A stretch of 32,655 bases of DNA from Campylobacteraceae bacterium (GTDB taxonomy: Bacteria > Campylobacterota > Campylobacteria > Campylobacterales > Campylobacteraceae): the NCBI GenBank assembly GCA_031274495.1, contig JAISQB010000091.1, forward strand, positions 1 through 32,655. Reading direction: 5' to 3'. The notes beneath the pieces were generated by a model. That model saw only the letters and a program-made list of their open reading frames with translations. It was not told where the DNA came from and did not search any database. Shown here in pieces: positions 23,622 through 32,655 of this stretch. Made by a program: the position numbers and the translations under genes. Each line of letters begins with the position of its first letter. The first letter of the stretch is position 1.

Positions 23622-26600
23622 ATGTTAAAGTTTTTATCGAACAATTCGGTTCTGTTTTTAAGTAAAGTCCTTTTTGCCATCTTCATATCATTTTTCTTTT
23701 TAACAGGATGCGGGAATGGTAAAGAGGACAATGTATATGTTGTCACATTTCTCAGCGAGGGCGGCGATGTTCTGCGTAAGTTGGAAGTGCCCATGGGAGA
23801 TTCCCTCAAAGTTCCTTCGCCTCTTTTTAAACAAGACCACACATTTATGGGCTGGCTTGAGTTAGACGGTACTCAAATGATACCTGATGGCATAACCTCT
23901 TATACCCCTGTCAAAGATATGACCTTTAAAGCTCTGTATGCGCCGGACAATGCCCCTGCATATACGGTCATTTTCATTGATTATGATGATAGCGTGATAA
24001 AGACCGTAAATGTAACTTCGGGCTCTTCCATGCCTCTGCCTCCGTCTCCGCAAAGGAGAGATTATACATTTATAGGCTGGCTTGAGGTGAGCCAAATAGG
24101 GATGATCCCTGACGGCGTCCCGTCTTACACTCCAAGCCGCAACATAGTCTTTAAAGCCGCGTATATACCAAACAACTCAAATGATTTTAATGTTATATTC
24201 ATTGATGAGAATGACAATATCATCCAAGAGCTTAATGTCACTAAAGGCAAATCCCTCGTCGTCCCCTTGCCGACAATCCCGCAAGACTACACATTTATGG
24301 GCTGGCAAGAGGTGAACGGCACGAAGATGTTGGCAAAAGGGGTAAGAGCATATACCCCTACGGATAATATCATCTTCAAAGCCCTATATGTGTCTGATAG
24401 CGCTCCTACTTACACACTTATTTTCCTTGATGAAGACGATGATATAGTGGCTGCCCGCAATGTCACCAAAGGTCAATCTCTAAATGTCCCCACCGCCCCC
24501 AACAAACCAAACTACACATTCACCCTCTGGCAAGAGATGGGCGGAAGCGAGACGATAAGCTCAGACTCTTACACCCCTACAAACAGCAGCGTATTTAAAG
24601 CCGTATATTCACCCCTTAAATACACAGTAATATTCTTCAGTGATACCGACCAACTTATCTCAACACAGAGCGTACTCGCGGGACAATCCGTATTAGTCCC
24701 TACCACGCCACAAAAAGAGCATTACAGATTCGTTCACTGGTCTGAAGTAGGAGGAGATGAGAATCTATCAAACACCTCATCATCCTACACCCCGACCAAA
24801 GATATAACATTTAAAGCCCTATTTACGCCTATCATCTATCAAGTAACATTCCTACGCGATGACGGCTCGGTAATGTCCAGCATAAACGCCACATCAGGCT
24901 CGTCCGTAAATGTCCCGCAAGCTTTGGATATACAAGATTTTACATTCTTAGGCTACATAGAAGCGGGAGGCAAAGAGATGTTGGCAAAGGGCGTCGCTAC
25001 ATATGCCCCCACCAAAGATATAACATTCAAGCCAAGATATGTCTCAAATCAAGCCTCTATCTTCACAGTTATATTCCTCGATGAAGATGACAATATAGCG
25101 CACGAATTTAATGTCACCAAAGGGAACTCTTTAACCATTCCCACCCCTTTTGTCAAAATAGACCACACATTTATGGGCTGGGCAGAGGTGGAAGGGGCAG
25201 TTACGATATATGACGGGCTATTTACCCCTACTCACGATACTATCTTTAAAGCTCTGTATATACCAAATGACCCCACTATCTTTAAGGCTCTGTTTCTTGA
25301 CGAGAATAACCACATCTTATATGAGTTCAATGTCACCAAAGGAAGCTCCTTTACCATCCCCTCCGCCCCCGTAAAAAGCGACCATATATTTGTGAGTTGG
25401 TTAGAGGTAAACGGAGATAAGAGTATGTCACCAGGAACTTATACACCCACTCACGATATCATATTTAAAGCCCTGTATCTGCCAAGCAGCCCGACATACT
25501 TTAGCGTTATATTCATTGACGAGAGCCACAATATCTTAAAAGAGTTCAATGTCACCAAAGGCAGCTCCATTACACCGCCCCCCGCCCCAAATAAGCCAAA
25601 CCATACATTCATAAGTTGGGCTGAAGTGGGAGGGACTAAAACGATAACATCCAAGCCCTACACACCGACAAAAGATACAGCATTCAAAGCCTCATATATA
25701 CAAAACGGCGCTTCAACTTACAAGATTTTATTCCTTGATGAAGACGATAGCGTTATAGGAGATATGGATATACCTCAAGGCTCATCCGCGCCCATCCCCT
25801 CTGCTCCCGTAAAAACGGGTAAACTGTTTATGGGTTGGTTTGAGATAGACGCGGCAAGCGTACTGATAAGCGGCTCTTTTACCCCCGCTAAAAACAGTAT
25901 ATTTAAAGCTATGTATACGGATGAGAGCGCGTCATCATATGCGGTTATATTTCTTGATGAAGATAATAGCCTCTTAAATGAATTCGATATCGCCAAAGGG
26001 CAGCCGTTAAGCACTATCCCCACCGCCTCCCCAAAACCAAACCACACATTCATCGGTTGGAGTGAAGTGGGAGGAAGCCAAATGATACCAAACGGCGCAA
26101 ATTCATACACCCCGACGAAAAATATCATCTTCAAACCCTCATATGTATCAAGCGCAGCATCCGCTTATACTCTTATATTCCTCGATGAAGATAACAGCGT
26201 CATAGGCGAGATAAATATCACTAAAGGCAGCTCTACTATTATCCCCACCGCCCCATCCAAGCCAAACCGCACATTTAAGCTTTGGTTGGAGGTAAACGGA
26301 AGCGAGAGTTTAACGACAGGCTCTTACACCCCGACAAAAAATACAATATTCAAAGCCTTATATCTGCCAAACAGCCAGACATCATACACGCTCATACTCC
26401 TTGATGATAACAATAACTTCTTAAACGAGTTCAATATCACTAAAGGCAATTCCGTCGCGATCCCTGAGGCTCCCGTTAAACCAAACTACACATTTATGGC
26501 TTGGTTGGAGTTAAACGGAAGCGAGAGCTTATTTGGCAACTCTTACACGCCTACGAAAGATATCATATTCAGAGCCTTCTATACGCAAGGTAACCCATCC

Positions 26601-29600
26601 TCATATAAGATTTATTTCCTTGATGAAGATAACCGTATCTTGGAAGAGCTAAGCATCCCAAAAGGTCAGCATTTAAATATACCGACCCCAACACCCAAAC
26701 CAAACCACACATTTATGGGTTGGGTAGAGTTAAACGGTGAGGATATATTGGACGACGGCTCATATATACCGACAAAAGATACGATATTTAAAGTCCTATA
26801 TCTACCAGATGACCCCTCATCTTTCACTGTACTGTTTTTTGGTGATAACAATATCATCATATCAAACATCACCATTGATGTAGGCGAGCCTTTAAATGTC
26901 CCCGCGGCTCCCGCCAAGCCAAGCTATACATTTGCAAATTGGTTAGAGGTGAACGCAAACAAAAGACTATCCAAAACTGCCTCATCTTACATTCCGACCA
27001 AAAACACACTCTTCAAAGCCCTATATCTATACGATAGCCCCGCCACATTTTCAGCCGTTTTTCTTGATGATAAAAACCGTATAATAAAAAGCTTCAATGT
27101 AACAAGAGGCGACCATATCACAACCCCCGCAGCCCCTTCAAAGTCGGACTACACATTCAAGATTTGGTTAGAGTTGAATGGACCCGAGAGTTTAGACGAC
27201 GGCTCATACACACCCACTAAAAATATACTCTTTTATGCCCTATATCTGCCAAGCGACACATCTACGGAGTACACGACTATATTTATCGATGACGAAAACA
27301 ATGCGATATCGCAGATCAGCGTACCAAAAGGAGACTCTCTATTTCCGCCGTTTGCTCCCGATAAACAAAATTACGCATTCGTAGGCTACGAAGAGATAGG
27401 CGGAAGTCAAATGATACCCGAAGGCTCTACTCTTTACACTCCCGTCAAACACGCACTTTTCAAAGCTTCATATACCCCTGATAGCTCTACGAAGTATAGA
27501 GTTATATTCCTCAATGAAGATAGTACCATAGCCTACGAGTTCAATATCACCAAGGGAGACTCTTTCATTATCCCCCAAGCTACCGACAAACCAAACCACA
27601 CATTTATGGGCTATCAAGAGGTCGGCGGCTCCAAGATGATCATAAGCGGCACATACACACCTGTTAAAAATATCACCTTCATACCCCTTTACACATCAGA
27701 CTCCGCCTCTACATATACGGTCATCTTCCTTGATGAAGAAAATATTCTCTTCAACGGCAACATCACAAAAGGTGACCCCGTAGCCGTTCCCAAAGCCCCC
27801 GCCAAAGCAGACAGCATATTTAAAGGTTGGTTTGAGATAAACGGCACGCAGGTACTGCCCAATGGCACAAGTTCATACACGCCCACCAAAAACGCACTAT
27901 TCAAATCTCTATACATACCGACAAGCTTAACAACATATACCGTTATCTTCCTTGACGACAACAATGACCCCACAAGCACATTCAATGTCACAAAAGGAGA
28001 TAGCATAACCGTACCCCAAGCTCCCGATAAGCCAAACCACACATTCATAATCTACGAAGAGGTAAACGGCACAAAAGCCCTCGTAAGCGGTCTCTTTACC
28101 CCGACCGAAGACACACTCTTTAAAGCCCTCTACCTACCCGACACAGCCGCCATCTACACCACTATATTTGTCGATGACGATAGCAACATAGTAGAAGAGA
28201 TAAATGTCACCAAAGGCAATAGTCTCACCATCCCCAATGCCCCGCAAAAAACAGAGCTCACATTTGTAGAGTGGCGTGAAATCACAGGAGGTTTAACACT
28301 AAACAGCGGTTCATACATCCCTACGAAAAACGCCATCTTCAAAGCCGTCTACACCCAAACCATCTACACCGTCTCTTTTTTAGACGATAGCACTACGACC
28401 AATATCAACGGTGCATTCGGCGACAATATAACCATTCCGCAAGCCTCCCCCAAACCAAACCATACATTTATGGGTTGGGTCAATGCGGCTTTGATGTTAC
28501 CGGGCGATATGACTACCTTTACGATAACAAAAAGCACAACCTTCAAAGCCCTCTACGCCGATGACACATCATCCGTCTACTCGACCATCTTCCTTGATGA
28601 AGAGGGCGCTATCATAAAAGAGATTAATGTCACCAAAGGAGACAGTCTCACAGCGCCTAAAGCTCCAAGCAAAACAGACCACACATTCTTAGGCTTCAAA
28701 GAGGTAGGAGGAGATACGATAATCACAAGCTCCCCTTTCACCCCTACAAAAAACGCCGTCTTTAAAGCCCTCTTCGTATCAGACACGGCAGCTGCATATA
28801 CGACTATATTCATAGATGACAACGACAACATCATAAATACAATCAACACAACAAAAGGAGACACTCTCGCCGTCCCAACTGCTTCGGGTAAACCACACTA
28901 CACCTTCACAAAATACGAAGAGATGGGCGGAAGCGCGTCAATACCAAGCGGTACAACGACTTACACCCCCGTAAATAATACGGTCTTTAAAGCCATCTAC
29001 ACCATAAACATATACACCGTTACTTTCTTAAATGATGATAGTTCATATGTAGGTAGTTTCAATGAACCATACGGTACCACTATCACTATACCAAAGCCGA
29101 CTAAACAAGACTACACCTTTTTGGGTTGGAGAGAAGCAGGATCGCAGCTATTCTTAGACAAAGCCGTATCCTCTTACACCATAACTAAAATAACAAGCTT
29201 TAAAGCCGTATACTCGCAGGACTCTTCAACCATATACACGACTATATTCTTAGATGACAACAACATCATCATAAGTGAGATAAACACCACAAAAGGACAA
29301 AGTCTAACAGTACCCAAAGCAGATGACAAACCAAACCATACATTCATAGGTTTCAAAGAGTCAAACGGTACTCAAATGATATCATCAACCCAAACCTCTT
29401 ACATACCAAACAAGAGCAGTGTATTCAAAGCAACATACATCTCAACCCAAGCAACCACATACACCACTATCTTCATAGATGATAATGATGACATCATAAA
29501 AGAGATAAACACCACAAAAGGAGACAGCCTTACAGTACCAACCCCAACCAATAAACCAAACCACACATTCACACACTATGAAGAGGTGGGAACTACACAA

Positions 29601-32408
29601 ACTATACCCTCAGGCACAAACTCTTACACTCCAACCAAGAACACTATCTTTAAAGCCATATACACCCCTATCATCTACACAGTAACATTCAAAGATGATA
29701 ATGATGGTATCATAGGAGGCTCATCTCAACAAGTCATTGCAGGACATCAAGCAACGGTTCCCACACCTCCCAATAAGCCAAACTATACATTCACACATTA
29801 TCAAGAGGTAGGAGGGACAATAACTATACCAAACACACAAACCTCTTATACTCCTACCAAGACAATAACATTCAAAGCAAACTATTCACCAATCATCTAC
29901 AAAGTCACATTTCAAAAAGAGAACGGAGAGATAGAAAAAGAGTATAACGAGATAACAGGTACAAATATAGCAGTACCACAAGTTCCACCAAAAACAGACT
30001 ATACCCCAATAGGTTGGATAGAAGATGGCAACAGCGGAAGTAGAACAGTGATAACACACACCCAAACCTCTTACACCGTTACAAAGAACATAACCTTTAA
30101 ACCATACTATCTACCAAACACATCATCAAACTACACAAGCTTATTCCTTAATGATGACAACAGTCTAATCGTAGAGATAAACACCACCAAAGGACAACCT
30201 CTCGCAGTACCAACTGCCCCAGCCAAACAGGGTCATACATTTATAGGTTGGATGGAGGTAGACGGCAGTCAAATGATACCAAGTGGGATATACTCTTACA
30301 CGCCTACTAAAAATATTATCTTCAAAGCAGAGTTCTCATCAAGCGGAGCTACGACTTACTCGGTCATATTCCTTGATGATAACAATGATGTTATACGCAA
30401 AGACAATGTCACCAAAGGGAACTCCATAGCCATCCCTACTGCTACACCAAAGATAGAACATACATTTACCTATTACCAAGAGATAGGAGGAAGCCAAACC
30501 CTGACATCAGGCTCCTACACCCCCACAAAAGATATCACCTTTAAAGCCATATACTCTCCTATCATCTACACGGTAACATTCATAGATGACAACAACGCCA
30601 TCATAGGCTCTCCGCAAAGCGGTACCAAAGGGCAGAGTGTACCCGTACCTCAAAACCCACCAACAAAACCAAACTATGACTTCACGCATTGGCAAGAGGT
30701 AGGAGGAACGCAGACTATACAAAAAGGCACAACCCACCACACCGTAACAAAAACAACAACATTCAAGGCAACATATACCCCTATCATTTATACAATCATA
30801 TTCTTAGGTGACAACAACCAAGAGGTAAACCGCACAAGTGCTTCGGCAGGGACATCTATAACAGTACCACAAGCTCCAATATTGCCAAACTATACATTTA
30901 CCAGTTGGATAGAGGTAGGAGGAACAGAGAGGATACCGTCAACATCATCAACTTACACAGTTACAAGAGCTGTAACATTCAAAGCCGAGTACTCCCCCAT
31001 CATCTACACAGCTACATTTCTTAATGAGAACGGGGGATTTGAAGCAACACGAACAGGGACTTACGGCTCATCTATCACAGTGCCCAATGCTCCACCTAAG
31101 ACAGGTTATATATTCACACAGTGGAAAGAGGATGGAGGCACAGTAACTATACCGAGTGGGACCAATACATATACATTGGTAAGGGATATTACATTTAAGC
31201 CGGAGTATGCGGATTCATTTGACGGTACTCATATATATAATCAAGATGATTTAAATAAAGTACGCAATAATCTAAAAGGTAATTATATACTTATGAATGA
31301 TATAGCGTTAGCAGATAATGGTGCGGGATATGATGGGAGTGGGTGGTTGCCGATAGGGGATGGCTACGTGAACATATTCAAAGGCACATTTGACGGCAAT
31401 GGTCATAAGATAACGGGGCTTTGGATAGATAGAGGTAGCGCTTATTATGTCGGACTATTTGGTGTTACAGAAGGTGCTACTATCAAAAATCTTGGTGTTG
31501 AGATAGGCAGCAGGGGTGTTAAAGGAAAAGATCAGGTCGGCGGTATCGCGGGAGCTTTTGAGAGGGGTGGCACAATAACCAACAGTTACTCTACGGGAAG
31601 TGTTAGTGGTGATAATGAAGTCGGCGGTATCGCGGGATGGGTGCGAAGCAGCAGCTCAATAACCAACAGTTACTTTACGGGAAGTGTTAGTAGTAGTAAT
31701 AGTCATGTCGGCGGTATCGCGGGAGAAATTGATAGCAGCTCAATAACCAACAGTTACTCTACGGGAAGTGTTAGTGGTGGTAATGATGCCGGCGGTATCG
31801 CGGGAAATGTTGCAAGGGGTGGCACAATAACCAACAGTTACTCTACGGGAAGTGTTAGTGGTGGTAGTTATGTCGGCGGTATCGCGGGATATCTGTATAG
31901 TGACAGCACAATAACCAACAGTTACTCTACGGGAAGTGTTAGTGGTACTGGTATATATGTCGGCGGTATCGCGGGAACGGCGGAACAAAACAGCTCAATA
32001 ACCAACAGTTACTCTACGGGAAGTATTAGTGGTGGAAGTAATGGTGTCGGCGGTATCGCGGGACATCTTGGTCCCAGAAGCTCAATAACCAATAACGCTG
32101 CGATTAACCCTTCGGTTTCAAGTGGAATTTATGTTAATCGCATTGTGGGTAGTATTTATGGTAGTGGCATCACAATATCAAACAATTTCGCGTTAAACAC
32201 TATGACCGTTACGGGAAGCACTGGTAACAACGCCGGCACATCCAAAACCATCACAAACTTAAAAACCCAATCAACATATTCAAATCCCGTAAATGGTGAT
32301 GGCAACGGCGGTCTTGGCTGGAAATTCGGCAATAATGACGCCAACCCATGGAAAATCGTCTCAAACAAAAACAATGGCTTACCATATCTATATTGGGAGA
32401 ATAGATGA
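23622..32408 (+). CDS. Giant (2,928 aa) predicted lipoprotein: 34 InlB B-repeat/Listeria-Bacteroides-type repeats plus C-terminal GLUG motif array; putative surface adhesin
   Basis: Lipobox FFLTGC (Cys30). Tandem ~73-aa units 'YTVIFLDEDNxIIxEFNVTKGxSLxIPxAPxKPNHTFMGWxEVGGSxxIxSGSYTPTKNTIFKALY'. GLUG motifs 'VGGIAGxxxxSSITNSYSTGSVSG'. Confidence 0.92.
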   Translation: MLKFLSNNSVLFLSKVLFAIFISFFFLTGCGNGKEDNVYVVTFLSEGGDVLRKLEVPMGDSLKVPSPLFKQDHTFMGWLELDGTQMIPDGITSYTPVKDMTFKALYAPDNAPAYTVIFIDYDDSVIKTVNVTSGSSMPLPPSPQRRDYTFIGWLEVSQIGMIPDGVPSYTPSRNIVFKAAYIPNNSNDFNVIFIDENDNIIQELNVTKGKSLVVPLPTIPQDYTFMGWQEVNGTKMLAKGVRAYTPTDNIIFKALYVSDSAPTYTLIFLDEDDDIVAARNVTKGQSLNVPTAPNKPNYTFTLWQEMGGSETISSDSYTPTNSSVFKAVYSPLKYTVIFFSDTDQLISTQSVLAGQSVLVPTTPQKEHYRFVHWSEVGGDENLSNTSSSYTPTKDITFKALFTPIIYQVTFLRDDGSVMSSINATSGSSVNVPQALDIQDFTFLGYIEAGGKEMLAKGVATYAPTKDITFKPRYVSNQASIFTVIFLDEDDNIAHEFNVTKGNSLTIPTPFVKIDHTFMGWAEVEGAVTIYDGLFTPTHDTIFKALYIPNDPTIFKALFLDENNHILYEFNVTKGSSFTIPSAPVKSDHIFVSWLEVNGDKSMSPGTYTPTHDIIFKALYLPSSPTYFSVIFIDESHNILKEFNVTKGSSITPPPAPNKPNHTFISWAEVGGTKTITSKPYTPTKDTAFKASYIQNGASTYKILFLDEDDSVIGDMDIPQGSSAPIPSAPVKTGKLFMGWFEIDAASVLISGSFTPAKNSIFKAMYTDESASSYAVIFLDEDNSLLNEFDIAKGQPLSTIPTASPKPNHTFIGWSEVGGSQMIPNGANSYTPTKNIIFKPSYVSSAASAYTLIFLDEDNSVIGEINITKGSSTIIPTAPSKPNRTFKLWLEVNGSESLTTGSYTPTKNTIFKALYLPNSQTSYTLILLDDNNNFLNEFNITKGNSVAIPEAPVKPNYTFMAWLELNGSESLFGNSYTPTKDIIFRAFYTQGNPSSYKIYFLDEDNRILEELSIPKGQHLNIPTPTPKPNHTFMGWVELNGEDILDDGSYIPTKDTIFKVLYLPDDPSSFTVLFFGDNNIIISNITIDVGEPLNVPAAPAKPSYTFANWLEVNANKRLSKTASSYIPTKNTLFKALYLYDSPATFSAVFLDDKNRIIKSFNVTRGDHITTPAAPSKSDYTFKIWLELNGPESLDDGSYTPTKNILFYALYLPSDTSTEYTTIFIDDENNAISQISVPKGDSLFPPFAPDKQNYAFVGYEEIGGSQMIPEGSTLYTPVKHALFKASYTPDSSTKYRVIFLNEDSTIAYEFNITKGDSFIIPQATDKPNHTFMGYQEVGGSKMIISGTYTPVKNITFIPLYTSDSASTYTVIFLDEENILFNGNITKGDPVAVPKAPAKADSIFKGWFEINGTQVLPNGTSSYTPTKNALFKSLYIPTSLTTYTVIFLDDNNDPTSTFNVTKGDSITVPQAPDKPNHTFIIYEEVNGTKALVSGLFTPTEDTLFKALYLPDTAAIYTTIFVDDDSNIVEEINVTKGNSLTIPNAPQKTELTFVEWREITGGLTLNSGSYIPTKNAIFKAVYTQTIYTVSFLDDSTTTNINGAFGDNITIPQASPKPNHTFMGWVNAALMLPGDMTTFTITKSTTFKALYADDTSSVYSTIFLDEEGAIIKEINVTKGDSLTAPKAPSKTDHTFLGFKEVGGDTIITSSPFTPTKNAVFKALFVSDTAAAYTTIFIDDNDNIINTINTTKGDTLAVPTASGKPHYTFTKYEEMGGSASIPSGTTTYTPVNNTVFKAIYTINIYTVTFLNDDSSYVGSFNEPYGTTITIPKPTKQDYTFLGWREAGSQLFLDKAVSSYTITKITSFKAVYSQDSSTIYTTIFLDDNNIIISEINTTKGQSLTVPKADDKPNHTFIGFKESNGTQMISSTQTSYIPNKSSVFKATYISTQATTYTTIFIDDNDDIIKEINTTKGDSLTVPTPTNKPNHTFTHYEEVGTTQTIPSGTNSYTPTKNTIFKAIYTPIIYTVTFKDDNDGIIGGSSQQVIAGHQATVPTPPNKPNYTFTHYQEVGGTITIPNTQTSYTPTKTITFKANYSPIIYKVTFQKENGEIEKEYNEITGTNIAVPQVPPKTDYTPIGWIEDGNSGSRTVITHTQTSYTVTKNITFKPYYLPNTSSNYTSLFLNDDNSLIVEINTTKGQPLAVPTAPAKQGHTFIGWMEVDGSQMIPSGIYSYTPTKNIIFKAEFSSSGATTYSVIFLDDNNDVIRKDNVTKGNSIAIPTATPKIEHTFTYYQEIGGSQTLTSGSYTPTKDITFKAIYSPIIYTVTFIDDNNAIIGSPQSGTKGQSVPVPQNPPTKPNYDFTHWQEVGGTQTIQKGTTHHTVTKTTTFKATYTPIIYTIIFLGDNNQEVNRTSASAGTSITVPQAPILPNYTFTSWIEVGGTERIPSTSSTYTVTRAVTFKAEYSPIIYTATFLNENGGFEATRTGTYGSSITVPNAPPKTGYIFTQWKEDGGTVTIPSGTNTYTLVRDITFKPEYADSFDGTHIYNQDDLNKVRNNLKGNYILMNDIALADNGAGYDGSGWLPIGDGYVNIFKGTFDGNGHKITGLWIDRGSAYYVGLFGVTEGATIKNLGVEIGSRGVKGKDQVGGIAGAFERGGTITNSYSTGSVSGDNEVGGIAGWVRSSSSITNSYFTGSVSSSNSHVGGIAGEIDSSSITNSYSTGSVSGGNDAGGIAGNVARGGTITNSYSTGSVSGGSYVGGIAGYLYSDSTITNSYSTGSVSGTGIYVGGIAGTAEQNSSITNSYSTGSISGGSNGVGGIAGHLGPRSSITNNAAINPSVSSGIYVNRIVGSIYGSGITISNNFALNTMTVTGSTGNNAGTSKTITNLKTQSTYSNPVNGDGNGGLGWKFGNNDANPWKIVSNKNNGLPYLYWENR
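23733..31216 (+). repeat. 34 tandem InlB-B-like coding repeats, about 220 bp average period, diverged at DNA level
   Basis: Manual segmentation of the translated ORF at each Y/F-x-x-x-F-L-D-[ED] start gives 34 units. Confidence 0.9.
31536..32100 (+). repeat. GLUG-encoding tandem repeats, 81-87 bp period, highly similar DNA
   Basis: GGCGGTATCGCGGGA at 31539, 31623, 31710, 31791, 31875, 31962 and 32049. Intervening 'aataaccaacagttactctacgggaagtgttagtggt' nearly identical. Confidence 0.92.
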
Positions 32409-32542
32409 AAACATATATCATCCCCACACAACCCACACTCCCACAAAGAGTGTGGTCACACAAGGATATAAAAACACCAACAAAAGAGCGGAGTTTTACA
32501 TTACTTCACGATATACGCTCACTACACACAAGAATGATAAAA

Positions 32543-32567
32543 GGATGGGAGGCAATCCCTCCCATCC
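32543..32567. repeat. Perfect hairpin GGATGGGAGG-caatc-CCTCCCATCC
   Basis: 10-bp perfect stem downstream of the giant gene, no T-tract. Confidence 0.7.
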
Positions 32568-32568
32568 T

Positions 32569-32655
32569 CCCCCATAAGCGGGTATCCGATAAGAAAAACA
32601 TCTTTAACTTAACTTTACTATACTTCACTCCCTTGAATATGGATACCCACATATG
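32569..32655. repeat. Hairpin repeat copy C downstream of the giant gene (reaches the window end)
   Basis: CCCCCATAAGCGGGTATCC (32569-32587) and GGATACCCACATATG (32641-32655), same arms and a similar loop (acttt..tatttcactccctt) as copies A and B. Confidence 0.8.

Noticed and set aside
23622-31216. Numerous minus-strand ORFs (60-120 aa) such as 25775-26134 and 27689-28048
   Set aside because: All are antisense to the giant repeat ORF, have repeated look-alike peptides (MNVWFGL...) and no start-site context; artefacts of low stop frequency.
31740-31988. Minus-strand ORF of 82 aa with repeating 'SRDTADI..TTTNTSRRVTVGYCA'
   Set aside because: It is the antisense reading of the GLUG DNA repeats; its periodicity is fully explained by the plus-strand gene.
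31536-32100. Regularly spaced repeats that could be mistaken for a CRISPR array
   Set aside because: Spacing is a multiple of three, the repeats lie inside one long ORF and encode GLUG motifs, and spacers are not unique sequences.
32433-32455. Stem CCACACTC/GAGTGTGG just after the giant gene as a rho-independent terminator
   Set aside because: A hairpin exists but there is no T-tract and the stem is only 8 bp; not enough to call a terminator.
1-32655. tRNA, rRNA, integrase, transposase or phage structural genes
   Set aside because: None recognised on either strand by reading; a tRNAscan/Infernal run would be needed to exclude small RNAs formally.

Overview
The window looks like chromosomal DNA from a Campylobacterota-type (epsilonproteobacterial) genome. 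This is inferred from gene content and sequence style; no search was run. From left to right it contains: (i) a structured intergenic repeat; (ii) a minus-strand nickel ECF-type importer operon (nikK-M-L-Q-O, 476-3611) whose ATPase ends in a His-rich tail; (iii) a compact plus-strand sulfur/cysteine operon (3970-11988). That operon encodes a CysM-like synthase, a JAMM (M67) protease, a MoaD/CysO-like sulfur carrier, a MoeB/MoeZ-type E1 with rhodanese domain, a family 2A encapsulin shell, its cysteine desulfurase cargo and a four-gene polar amino acid (probably cysteine) ABC importer, and it ends at a clear rho-independent terminator; (iv) a minus-strand valS-metN-metI-metQ-dedA cluster; (v) a Sel1-repeat protein, an AlkD-like protein, a small Cys-rich protein, a DUF4328 protein and a UvrD-like helicase; (vi) a MITE-like inverted-repeat element; (vii) a 2,928-aa predicted lipoprotein with 34 InlB-B/Listeria-Bacteroides-type repeats and a GLUG array, flanked by hairpin repeats and preceded by a truncated duplicate of its own 5' end. 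The best candidates for an under-described system are two. The first is the encapsulin/thiocarboxylate sulfur operon, including a sulfur carrier whose di-glycine is masked by 18 residues. The second is the giant repeat lipoprotein, which carries about 21 D/E-X-N-X-S/T (PglB-type) sequons.
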